64,000 nucleotides of DNA from CALFBG01 sp045110315. Lineage in GTDB: Bacteria; Bacteroidota; Bacteroidia; Chitinophagales; Saprospiraceae. A program made the translations under genes and the position numbers. Below are positions 36,292-44,576 of the stretch, piece after piece. Location of the stretch: the NCBI GenBank assembly GCA_045110315.1, contig JBGCFY010000189.1, forward strand, positions 1 through 64,000. The letters run 5' to 3'. How positions within the stretch are numbered: the first letter of the stretch is position 1; the number at the start of each line of letters is the position of its first letter. The notes under the pieces were generated by a model. It had not been told where the DNA came from. It worked only from the letters and a program-made list of their open reading frames with translations, and did no database searches.

Positions 36292-38565
36292 ATGATTCAA
36301 ATTTTACCATATCCAAAAAGCGACTTGTTCGCGAGCCTAAGCTTAGTCTTCTTATTTTTATTTTCAATCCATCCTCAAATCAATGCCCAAACAGATCAGG
36401 AGCTAAACCAAAAGATCAAAACCTTAGTCGCAAAAATGACGCTCGACGAAAAGATTGGACAAACCGCTTTGCGTGGACGATCTAGCAGAGATCGCGGAGG
36501 TTTATCCGAAGCACTAAAACAATCCGTTCGCAAAGGGGAAATTGGTGCATTCCTCAACGTCATGGACAAAGAGATGTTAACGGAATTGCAACGCATTGCA
36601 GTAGAGGAAAGTCCACACGGTATTCCTTTGATCTTTGCGCGAGATGTAATTCACGGTTTTAAAACTATTTTCCCAATTCCACTTGGTATTGCCGCAAGTT
36701 GGGATCCTAAAGTTGCAGAAACAACGGCACGCATCTCCGCAGTAGAAGCCTCAGGCTCGGGCATTCGTTGGACCTTTGCACCGATGTTAGACATTGCCAG
36801 AGATAGTCGTTGGGGAAGAGTTGCGGAGTCCCCAGGAGAAGATCCATATTTAGCGGCTCTTTTAGCGAAAGCTTACGTAGCCGGTTTTCAAGGAAAAGAC
36901 CTTACGGACCCGACCAATATGGCTGCTTGCGCAAAACATTTTTTAGCTTACGGGGCGGCGATTGGGGGAAGAGACTACAATACGGTGAGCATGCACGAGC
37001 CGCTCTTGCGAAATGTGTACCTCCCTCCGTTTCAAGCAGCGATAGAAAGCGGTGCCTTGACCGTTATGACTGCTTTTAATGAAATTAATGGTGTTCCCGC
37101 CTCTGGTAATGAATTCCTATTAAAAGAGGTCTTGCGGGACGAAATGGCATTTGACGGTTTTGTGGTCAGTGACTGGGATTCCGTTATCGAAATGATTCCA
37201 CACGGTTTTGCCAAAGATGAAAAACATGCAGCAGCCTTAGCAGCAAAAGTAGGATTGGATATGGAAATGACCAGTCGCGCTTACGAGCATCATTTGAAAA
37301 CACTATTGCAGGAAGGAAAAATTTCCATAAAGGAAATAGACTTTTTAGTAGAAAATATTCTACGCGTGAAGTTCAAATTAGGATTATTCCAACAAGCCTA
37401 TATTCCCAAAAGTCAAAACGCAAAACTTTACCATCCAGATCATTTAGCTGCGGCAAAAAAGGCAGCCATTCAGAGTATGGTTTTATTAAAAAATAATAAT
37501 ATTTTACCACTAAAAGCCAATCAAACACTTGCTATTATCGGACCACTTGCCGATGCGCCTCACGATCAATTGGGGACTTGGACTTTTGATGGAGAAAAAG
37601 AAAAAACGATCACACCACTTCAAAGTTTTAGGGAGCGTCCAGCAACGATTCATTACGCTGCGGGACTTAGCTATAGTCGAGATACTACAACCACGGGTTT
37701 TGCCAAAGCAATTGCAGCGGCGGAAAAGTCGGATGTAATTCTCTTTTTTGGTGGAGAAGAGGCAATCTTATCGGGAGAAGCGCATAGTCGAGCAGACATT
37801 AGTTTACCTGGAAAGCAAGAAGCCTTACTGCACGAATTAGCTGCTACGGGCAAACCAATTGTTTTAGTGATTCTTGCGGGAAGGCCAATCAGTATTCCTC
37901 GCATTTTGGAAAAAGTAGACGGAATTTTAATGGCTTGGCATCCGGGAACAATGGGTGGTCCTGCTTTGGAAGAAGTCTTGACTGGCAAAGCTAATCCCGG
38001 TGGAAGACTACCGATTACCTGGCCGAAATCAGGCGCGCAACTGCCCCTTTTTTACAATCACAAAAATACGGGCAGGCCAGCAGATAGCAGCAGTTTTGTA
38101 CAAATCGATAAGATTCCCGTCGGTGCGTGGCAAAGTTCTTTAGGTAACGATTCGCATTATCTAGATTTAGGTTTTACGCCACAATTCCCTTTTGGCTATG
38201 GCTTAAGTTATACCAATTTTAAATACAGCAATTTAAGGTTATCAAAAAAGCAAATCGGCTTAAAAGAAACGCTAACTATCAAGGCGACGATTAAGAATAC
38301 TGGAACTCGAAAAGCAACTGAAATTGTACAATTATACGTGCAAGATCTTGTCGGAAGTATCACTCGTCCGATCAAAGAACTGAAAGCTTTTCAAGCCATT
38401 GAATTAGCTGCTGGTGAACAAAAAACAATAAGTTTCACCCTTAATCCTGCACAGTTAAAATTTGTCAATCATCGCTTAAAAGAAGTAATTGAATTAGGTG
38501 ATTTCAAAATTTGGGTCGGTCCCAACGCCGCACAAGGATTGATGGGGGAATTCGAATTAAAGTAA
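36292..38565 (+). CDS. bglX: Periplasmic beta-glucosidase, GH3 family
   Basis: 757 residues with a signal peptide ending near INAQ (about residue 34). Domain order is that of BglX: GH3 N-terminal TIM barrel, GH3 C-terminal sandwich and an Fn3-like tail. The catalytic nucleophile is Asp294 in FVVSDWDSV; KHFLAYGAAIGGRDYN and RDVIHGFKTIFPIPLG are typical substrate-site motifs. The family removes terminal beta-linked glucose from cello-oligosaccharides and related beta-glucosides. Sits 11 bp behind the SMP-30 gene and 20 bp before gluconokinase. Confidence 0.94.
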   Translation: MIQILPYPKSDLFASLSLVFLFLFSIHPQINAQTDQELNQKIKTLVAKMTLDEKIGQTALRGRSSRDRGGLSEALKQSVRKGEIGAFLNVMDKEMLTELQRIAVEESPHGIPLIFARDVIHGFKTIFPIPLGIAASWDPKVAETTARISAVEASGSGIRWTFAPMLDIARDSRWGRVAESPGEDPYLAALLAKAYVAGFQGKDLTDPTNMAACAKHFLAYGAAIGGRDYNTVSMHEPLLRNVYLPPFQAAIESGALTVMTAFNEINGVPASGNEFLLKEVLRDEMAFDGFVVSDWDSVIEMIPHGFAKDEKHAAALAAKVGLDMEMTSRAYEHHLKTLLQEGKISIKEIDFLVENILRVKFKLGLFQQAYIPKSQNAKLYHPDHLAAAKKAAIQSMVLLKNNNILPLKANQTLAIIGPLADAPHDQLGTWTFDGEKEKTITPLQSFRERPATIHYAAGLSYSRDTTTTGFAKAIAAAEKSDVILFFGGEEAILSGEAHSRADISLPGKQEALLHELAATGKPIVLVILAGRPISIPRILEKVDGILMAWHPGTMGGPALEEVLTGKANPGGRLPITWPKSGAQLPLFYNHKNTGRPADSSSFVQIDKIPVGAWQSSLGNDSHYLDLGFTPQFPFGYGLSYTNFKYSNLRLSKKQIGLKETLTIKATIKNTGTRKATEIVQLYVQDLVGSITRPIKELKAFQAIELAAGEQKTISFTLNPAQLKFVNHRLKEVIELGDFKIWVGPNAAQGLMGEFELK

Positions 38566-38585
38566 AACAAGAAAATCATTGGTTT

Positions 38586-39074
38586 ATGATTATCATAATT
38601 TTTGGTGTCAGTGGCTCTGGTAAAACCACTATCGGTCAACAACTCAGTTCTTATTTAGAAATTCCTTTTTACGATGGGGATGATTTTCATCCAGAAAATA
38701 GCATCCAAAAAATGTCGAAAGGAATCCCGCTAAATGACAGTGACCGAGCACCTTGGTTATCAAATTTAGCCCAACATCTCGTACAGTGCGAATTCAATGG
38801 TGGAGCCATTCTCGCTTGCTCCGCCTTAAAGGCCAGTTACCGTAAGCAACTCAGCAGCCAACTCAAAGAAGTACAATGGATTTTTCTCCGTGGAAGTTTT
38901 GACCAACTGGAAACTAGACTAGAACAGCGCAAAAATCATTTTATGAAAAAAGAAATGCTCCAGTCTCAATTCGATACTTTAGAAGTACCAACGTATGGAC
39001 TACACGTAGATATTTCTACACCACCTTATTTGATTATCCAAGAGATCATTAACTACGTCATCAAAACACATTGA
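38586..39074 (+). CDS. gntK: Gluconokinase, GntK family
   Basis: Phosphorylates gluconate to 6-phosphogluconate in the cytoplasm. 162 residues from ATG 38586; an ATG at 38511 overlaps the GH3 gene and gives an unlikely N-terminus. P-loop GVSGSGKTTIGQQL at residues 7-20, DGDDFHPENSIQKMSKGIPLNDSDRAPW near 33, and ACSALKASYRKQL near 85 are diagnostic of carbohydrate kinases of the shikimate-kinase-like GntK type. It follows bglX by 20 bp and precedes a gluconate permease by 90 bp, supporting the substrate. Confidence 0.94.
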   Translation: MIIIIFGVSGSGKTTIGQQLSSYLEIPFYDGDDFHPENSIQKMSKGIPLNDSDRAPWLSNLAQHLVQCEFNGGAILACSALKASYRKQLSSQLKEVQWIFLRGSFDQLETRLEQRKNHFMKKEMLQSQFDTLEVPTYGLHVDISTPPYLIIQEIINYVIKTH

Positions 39075-39164
39075 AGTTGTTGGAATTAAATCCAACGCTA
39101 ATACATGCTTATTTAATACCGTAAAGATTATCGCTCGCCTTTTTTCACCCTTTATCAAATCAAA

Positions 39165-40508
39165 ATGCTGGATTACAATTTACTTGCTGCCGTCTTTGTT
39201 GGAATCATGGTACTCTTATTCCTCATTCTTCGATTACGACTGCCAGCTTTTATTGCTTTGCTAATTGCAAGTATTACCGTAGGAATCTTTTCGGGGATGG
39301 AACCCTTAACGATCATTGCTACCATGCAGGAAGGAATGGGTAACACTTTGGGCTTTGTGGCAATGGTTGTTGGATTAGGTGCAATGTTTGGTGCTATTTT
39401 GGAACACGCGGGCGGTGCAGAAGCCTTGGCTAAATTTTTATTACAGAAATTTGGAGAACGACGCGCCTCTTGGGCCTTAATGCTTACTGGTTTTTTTGTT
39501 GCCATTCCAGTCTTTTTTGATGTTGCCTTTATTATTCTCGTGCCACTCGTTTATGCATTACAAAGAAAAACGGGAAAGTCGCTCCTCCTGTATGCCATTC
39601 CACTTTTGGCGGGCTTAGCCATTACGCACGCTTTTATTCCTCCTACGCCGGGTCCCGTAGCGGTAGCGGATATTCTTAAGGCCGATTTGGGTTGGGTAAT
39701 TCTCTTTGGTGCACTTGCCGGAATTCCAGCAGCCATCGTTAGCGGTCCTTTGTTTGCAAAATATATTGCCGCTAGAATTCACGTCGCTGCTCCGGAGATT
39801 CTAATAGCCGAAAGTAAAAACTTAGATTTACCACCAGTCAGCATGATTTTGGGGATTATTGGAATTCCAATTGTTTTGATTTTGGGAAATACTTTGCTTG
39901 CCAGTCCGCTCGTTCCACCAGAAACGATCAGTCCTGCACTTCGTTCTATTTTCAGAATGCTTGGCCACCCTTTCGTGGCGCTGATTATTGCTAATTTATT
40001 AGCTTGGTATGCTTTAGGTATCAACCGTGGCTTCCGCAAAGATCAGCTTTTGGAAATTACCTCTAAATCTATGGCACCTGCTGGCGTTATAATTTTATTG
40101 ACGGGTGCAGGTGGCGTTTTCAAACAAATGTTAGTCAATACGGGTACTGGAGAAATGCTAGCAAAATACTTTGCAGAAGCTGGGGTAGAATTGTTATTCT
40201 TTGCCTTTATGGCAGCGGTGCTGATTCGAATTTTACAAGGTTCTGCGACGGTTGCGATGATTACTGCTGCGGGGTTGACCGCACCTTTATTGACGCCCGA
40301 TATTGGAGAAATGGACAAAGCCTTACTCGTCATTGCCATTGCGGCGGGCGCCTCGATTTTGTCGCACGTCAATGATAGTGGATTTTGGTTGGTCAGTAAA
40401 TACCTCGGACTTTCGGAACAACAAACTTTTCGGAGTTGGTCAGTCATGACGACCTTACTGGCCATCACTGGATTTTTAACAATTTACGTTTTATCCCTAT
40501 TCCTCTGA
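39165..40508 (+). CDS. gntP: Gluconate permease, GntP family
   Basis: 447 residues, many hydrophobic helices. GntP family markers: LGAMFGAILEHAGGAEALA (about 67-85), FFDVAFIILVPLVYAL, HAFIPPTPGPVAVADIL near 155, FKQMLVNTGTGEML, and LQGSATVAMITAAGLTAP near 355, HVNDSGFWLVSKYLGL near 405. Proton-coupled uptake of gluconate or related aldonates is the family role. It ends the cluster with the SMP-30, GH3 and GntK genes. Its last 12 bases overlap the 3' end of the convergent sterol desaturase-like gene. Confidence 0.94.
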   Translation: MLDYNLLAAVFVGIMVLLFLILRLRLPAFIALLIASITVGIFSGMEPLTIIATMQEGMGNTLGFVAMVVGLGAMFGAILEHAGGAEALAKFLLQKFGERRASWALMLTGFFVAIPVFFDVAFIILVPLVYALQRKTGKSLLLYAIPLLAGLAITHAFIPPTPGPVAVADILKADLGWVILFGALAGIPAAIVSGPLFAKYIAARIHVAAPEILIAESKNLDLPPVSMILGIIGIPIVLILGNTLLASPLVPPETISPALRSIFRMLGHPFVALIIANLLAWYALGINRGFRKDQLLEITSKSMAPAGVIILLTGAGGVFKQMLVNTGTGEMLAKYFAEAGVELLFFAFMAAVLIRILQGSATVAMITAAGLTAPLLTPDIGEMDKALLVIAIAAGASILSHVNDSGFWLVSKYLGLSEQQTFRSWSVMTTLLAITGFLTIYVLSLFL

Positions 40509-41543
40509 AGAAACACTTTGACTGACAGTCGAAAAGCCATGTATGTTTTGCCCCGCAAAATCTTCGGGAAAAGATTCTACCCCAGGAAAACCTAATTTAA
40601 TGTCCCGACCATCATAAGGAATATACGCCGTACCAAAAATATAATCCCAAACGGCTAAGGTCAAGCCAAAATTGACACCATTACGACGTTCTGCTGGCAA
40701 GTGGTACGAATGATGCCAAATGTGCATTTCTGGACTATTGAAAAGAGTACGCACAACGTGACTCAAGATAAAAGCGCCAAAAGCCGTTGCGGATAAGATC
40801 ACCGACGTTTTTTCAATCCAGCCTAAGCCAACCAATAAATTGACCTCTAATAGACCGTTCGCCAGAATTATTCCTAGCAACAAACCAATCACTGCACCAG
40901 GCCACTTTTCACTGACTCGAAGATTGGCATGGTTGTAATGTCCCCAAGCTAAGGTAAAGATATGGATCACAAAAAAGTCGTATAAGCCAATTCCTAAAAG
41001 TGCTAAAGGAATGTATTCCAAACTACGGTAAACAACGTTTTCCATCCAATGATATCGTAGCTGTGCGGCAAATCCCATTTCTGCAACCGAATGATGCACT
41101 TTATGGTATTCCCACAAAAAATCAACCCGATGTAACAAGCGATGAATCCACCATTGAACAAAATCTCGCAAGACCAAGCCCGTTAGCAAAACCGCCCAAT
41201 ACGGCCAATATTGCATGGGATTAATAGCTTTTAAATTCACCCCCGAAATGGCCAAGATACCATCGTTGAAAAGATTAACCACAACGTCGGAAGCAGCATT
41301 ATAAATAAGGAGCGAGAACAAAAAGAAGTTGAAAAACATATAGAAGGTGTCCAACCAAAAGTCTTTCCTTAGCACGCCTTGGTTTTTCCGCCAAGGCAGC
41401 ATAACTTCCAAAACAAAGAAAAGAAGGGAAACCAACAGAAGCCAATAAAAGTAACTATTCCAAGAAGGATTAGTAATATCTTGCCAAAGGTAATTGGCAT
41501 AACCACGGTATCCGTTAATGAAAATCTCTAAGTATTTTTCCAA
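40497..41543 (-). CDS. Sterol desaturase / fatty-acid hydroxylase family membrane protein
   Basis: 348 residues, four or more membrane helices. The di-iron His clusters are present: HRLLH near residue 134, HKVHHS near 145, HYNHAN and WHHSYHLPAERRN near 275. Family members are O2-dependent hydroxylases or desaturases of lipids such as sterols or sphingolipids. The substrate is not deducible; Bacteroidota make sphingolipids, so a lipid-tailoring role is plausible (inference). Its stop lies inside the 3' end of the gntP gene on the other strand. Confidence 0.88.
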   Translation of the reverse strand: MEKYLEIFINGYRGYANYLWQDITNPSWNSYFYWLLLVSLLFFVLEVMLPWRKNQGVLRKDFWLDTFYMFFNFFLFSLLIYNAASDVVVNLFNDGILAISGVNLKAINPMQYWPYWAVLLTGLVLRDFVQWWIHRLLHRVDFLWEYHKVHHSVAEMGFAAQLRYHWMENVVYRSLEYIPLALLGIGLYDFFVIHIFTLAWGHYNHANLRVSEKWPGAVIGLLLGIILANGLLEVNLLVGLGWIEKTSVILSATAFGAFILSHVVRTLFNSPEMHIWHHSYHLPAERRNGVNFGLTLAVWDYIFGTAYIPYDGRDIKLGFPGVESFPEDFAGQNIHGFSTVSQSVSSEE

Positions 41544-41601
41544 AGTCGAACGATTATAGTTTTTTCTAAAAAATCAATATTTGATTGTATCTATCTATTG
41601 C

Positions 41602-42000
41602 TTACTCCGAAGTCAAAACAGCGTTTAGCAAGTTAGGGTGGGAGGCTTCCCAGTCCCGCAAACCACCATCTAAATTGTAGAGCTGGTCACTTGCAAATCC
41701 ACCATTTCGCATTAAAGTGCAAGCCCGCGTACTTCTCCTCCCCGATTGACAATAAATGTAACAAACTACGTCCCGAGGAAGCAGTTCTATCTTTTCCCAA
41801 AAATCAATGGCTAAATAGTCGATATTGACTGCTGCTTGCAAATGTCCCGTCGCAAATTCTTTTGCGGTACGAACATCGATCAAGATGTGCTTAGGTTCCA
41901 CTTGCTGTACTGCTTTTACAAACAATGGTGGGGTTAAATTGTTTAGCTGTGCTTTTAATAACTGCCAGCGAGAAATTTTGCAGGATGGATCTTTCATCAA
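41602..42000 (-). CDS. Rhodanese-like domain protein
   Basis: 132 residues, a single rhodanese domain. The catalytic-loop motif YCQSGRRSTRA contains the active Cys (about residue 84), with ILIDVRTAKEFATGHLQAAVNID upstream and NLDGGLRDWEA downstream, both classic. Single-domain rhodaneses transfer sulfane sulfur to cyanide or thiols and take part in sulfur trafficking. No signal peptide, so cytoplasmic. It starts 58 bp upstream of the sterol desaturase gene start in the same direction, so the two may share a transcript. Confidence 0.92.
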   Translation of the reverse strand: MMKDPSCKISRWQLLKAQLNNLTPPLFVKAVQQVEPKHILIDVRTAKEFATGHLQAAVNIDYLAIDFWEKIELLPRDVVCYIYCQSGRRSTRACTLMRNGGFASDQLYNLDGGLRDWEASHPNLLNAVLTSE

Positions 42001-42407
42001 TTTAAAGTTTCAGTGTCGTTTGGTCTAAGCTCTAATTACCAAGCAAAGTTTCAATTAAAATTCTTACTTATTGAATATTAAATATTGACTCACCGCATTG
42101 TCGTGAAACTTCGAGCGGCAATAAGTACCCAAAAAATAAAATCAATATTCAGTATTCCTAAATCAATATTCCTAAACCTTCTCTTAAGTAATTTATCTAC
42201 CTATAAATGTCTTTACCCAAAGATAAGGGATAAATCCTTTTGGTACTGTGATGCACATCACAATGACTGCTTTTTCCCAAAAATGTCGGTTACTTTCAAA
42301 AAAAAAGCTCGTCTGGAATTTCTCCTAGACAAGCTTTTCTATGAAATTATCTGCTAGACGGTCAATAATAATACAAATTAAATTACCGTAACAGAATGAT
42401 GCTTTGC
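42001..42407. other. Intergenic region with repeat words and a terminator
   Basis: About 400 bp. It holds two AAATCAATATTC words (42139-42150 and 42160-42171), reverse complements of the repeat unit between sbcD and sbcC, and a hairpin terminator at the right end (42303-42340). No gene is supported; a plus-strand frame of 90 codons here has poor composition. Confidence 0.6.
42303..42340. terminator. Terminator of the Spy-like protein gene
   Basis: Arms AAAAGCTCGTCT (42303-42314) and AGACAAGCTTTT (42327-42338), one mismatch that can wobble. It lies 68 bp past the stop of the leftward gene ending at 42408 and has A/T runs at its flanks. Confidence 0.7.
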
Positions 42408-43115
42408 TTACTCAATTCTTTGCTTTCGATCGCCTCTTGATCTACGATTTGACTTACGATTTTCTTTCCGCTTTGATATTTGTTCGGGAGTCAAAACTGC
42501 ATCAATATTGGTTTTCATTTCTTTCGTCAAAGCGAGTCGTTGTTCTTTGAGGACATCTTGATCAACATTCGCCGTATTCGTATTCAATGTATTTAAATCT
42601 TGGTAGTAATTAGCGTAGATTGCTCTCACATTTACTTGCTGTGCTTCGTCCAAATCTAATTGTTGAGTCATTCGATCAACAGACATATCAATTTTACGCT
42701 CTGCTTGCTCGGCTGTATAATTTTTTGAAAGTTTATGATCTTTTTTATCTTTTCGCTTCTCCTTTCTTTTGTCTTTTCGCTTATCTTTTCTTCCCTGCTT
42801 TCGATCTGCTTTCATGGTTGCAAATTTTTCTGCTTGAGCAGGTGTCAATACCGCTGCGATTTGCTGATCAAGTTCTGCTTTCATCGCTTTGCGATCTGCT
42901 TTATCCATTTTTTCCCCATCTGCTTGCTTTTGGGCTTTTCGCTTCGTGTAATTTTCCACGTAAATTGCTTTAACGGCTTCTTGTTGTTCTACCGAAAGGT
43001 TTAGATCGGTAGTCAAACGTTCCATCGCTTTAGTTGCTTTTTTCTCTGGAGATTTCTGAGCATAAGTGGTAACAAAGGTCAAACACATTGCCAACATTAA
43101 CATTAAGTTTTTCAT
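42408..43115 (-). CDS. Secreted Spy/CpxP-like repeat protein, very basic
   Basis: 235 residues with a signal peptide (LMLMLAMCLTFVTTYAQ, cleavage near 20). Two copies of a helical unit occur: ERLTTDLNLSVEQQEAVKAIY...VLTPAQAEKF and DRMTQQLDLDEAQQVNVRAIY...VLTPEQISK, each with an LTxEQ-type motif as in Spy/CpxP periplasmic chaperone-like proteins and DUF4890. The units are joined by a Lys/Arg/Asp-rich linker (KQGRKDKRKDKRKEKRKDKK) and the tail is also basic (KENRKSNRRSRGDRKQR). Stress-related periplasmic function is a guess. Confidence 0.8.
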   Translation of the reverse strand: MKNLMLMLAMCLTFVTTYAQKSPEKKATKAMERLTTDLNLSVEQQEAVKAIYVENYTKRKAQKQADGEKMDKADRKAMKAELDQQIAAVLTPAQAEKFATMKADRKQGRKDKRKDKRKEKRKDKKDHKLSKNYTAEQAERKIDMSVDRMTQQLDLDEAQQVNVRAIYANYYQDLNTLNTNTANVDQDVLKEQRLALTKEMKTNIDAVLTPEQISKRKENRKSNRRSRGDRKQRIE

Positions 43116-43399
43116 ATTTATTTGAATTTAAGCGTACAACGATGAATAGGTATCAATTTGATAATAAATATTAGTTGTACTTAGGTTTTTTAGTTTTTTT
43201 AAAATGATTTTAATGATTGTTTTGCTGATTAGACTACACAAAAGGGCAAAAATCTTCTTCAGCAGCTCATTTTAATACTTTTTTAACATTTAAAAAAGCG
43301 ATTTTTTATGAAAAAAATCATAAAGCATTAATAATCAATTACTTGTATTAATTTTTATTTTTTAAAAAAAATATAGTATTTATCCCGTATTTTGCCGAC

Positions 43400-43888
43400 A
43401 TGAAGGATTTAATTGAACATTGGAAGCTCAAAAAAGATGCCGTTAAGAAACCACAACAGCAATTCGTACGGCAACTTAAGCGAAAAAAGCGAAAAGAGAT
43501 AGACGAGTTGGCCGATCAATTACACCAAGAAGTTTTTCAAGAGATTGATTGTTTAGATTGTGCTAATTGCTGTACGAGCATTCCTCCCCTACTTACCCGT
43601 ACAGATATCAGTCGCATAGCCAAGCATTTAGGAATGAAAACCGCCGAATTTCAAGAGCAATACGCGGTACAAGATGAAGATGGAGATATCGTAATGAATG
43701 CTAGTCCTTGTCCATTTTTGCAAGCGGACCATGCTTGTATGATTTATGAACATCGACCTAAGGCTTGCCGACAATACCCACATACTAATCAGCAAGCATT
43801 TATGCAAAACTTAAAATTACACGCAACAAATGCACAATATTGCCCGGCAGTATTTCACATTTTAGAAAGAATGATGAAAGTAAGATAG
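43400..43888 (+). CDS. YkgJ-family cysteine cluster protein
   Basis: 162 residues. The cysteine cluster CLDCANCC (about residue 52-59), followed by CPFLQADHACMIYEHRPKACRQYPH and a late Cys in QYCPAVFH, matches the YkgJ/UPF0153 zinc-or-iron-chelating family (CxxCxxCC...CPFL...C...RPxxCRxYP). The N-terminal 45 residues are basic and helical. Cytoplasmic. Function unproven; metal binding is the family expectation. ATG 43400 is close behind a TATTTTG box at 43389-43395, suggesting a very short leader. Confidence 0.9.
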   Translation: MKDLIEHWKLKKDAVKKPQQQFVRQLKRKKRKEIDELADQLHQEVFQEIDCLDCANCCTSIPPLLTRTDISRIAKHLGMKTAEFQEQYAVQDEDGDIVMNASPCPFLQADHACMIYEHRPKACRQYPHTNQQAFMQNLKLHATNAQYCPAVFHILERMMKVR

Positions 43889-43976
43889 CCGATTTAAGGA
43901 ATCATATAAATGATTGCTAAAGCAACAATGCTCAATTAGCTTAGGAAAGATTTGAGTAACGAAGAGAAGGATCAAA

Positions 43977-44273
43977 TTACATATTACATTGACAGTTTTC
44001 TAGGCATTCAATGATGAGAGAAACGTCTTTTTCTTTCAACGAATAGAGCATACTACGACCATCTCGCTTTACCCGCAAAATACCTTTGAGTTTCATATTC
44101 TGTAGATGATGGGAAGTCAAGGATTGCTCACTGCCTAGCATATTACAAATCTGAGAAACTGACAACACGGGATGCTGCTCTAACAAATGAACAATGGCTA
44201 AACGCATGGGATGCGCTACCGTCTTTAAAATGAAAGCAATACGCTCTAACTTTTCAACTAACTCCTCGTTCAT
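43977..44273 (-). CDS. ArsR-family winged-helix regulator with C-terminal Cys cluster
   Basis: 98 residues from ATG 44271-44273 (MNEELVEKLERIA); an ATG at 44318 would give 113 residues. ArsR/SmtB-type HTH: LKTVAHPMRLAIVHLLEQ, then LSVSQICNMLGSEQSLTSHHLQNMKLKGILRVKRDGRSMLYSL. It ends in ECLENCQCNM, three cysteines in eight residues, plus one in the recognition region (QICNM). A metal or redox/sulfur sensor that releases DNA on ligand binding is likely. No obvious target gene is adjacent; the ykgJ-like and esterase genes flank it. Confidence 0.88.
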   Translation of the reverse strand: MNEELVEKLERIAFILKTVAHPMRLAIVHLLEQHPVLSVSQICNMLGSEQSLTSHHLQNMKLKGILRVKRDGRSMLYSLKEKDVSLIIECLENCQCNM

Positions 44274-44576
44274 AATGTTCTGATGCTCCATATAGTAAAG
44301 GTAGGAACATAAATTCATAAATGCAAAAGACTAATTTCTTAATTGAGAACTTAACCCAAAATAGCCGTAATCCTAGGCATAAAGTCTACTAAAGTACTAG
44401 ATTTTAGCTAAAAATGGGCCTTTTTGTGGAAATACTGTCACTTCTAGAACATATTGAAAATATTAATTTCGTGCCCTCCGCTAGAAAGCTTACTATTGAA
44501 TTTCGTAAAAGCACTATCAATAAACAATGTTTTATTGACAAGATATCTCCATTCAAAACGACTTAAAACCAATATC

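Noticed and set aside
40043..40468. 141-codon minus-strand frame inside gntP
   Set aside because: Shadow of a hydrophobic membrane-protein gene; the forward frame is a full GntP.
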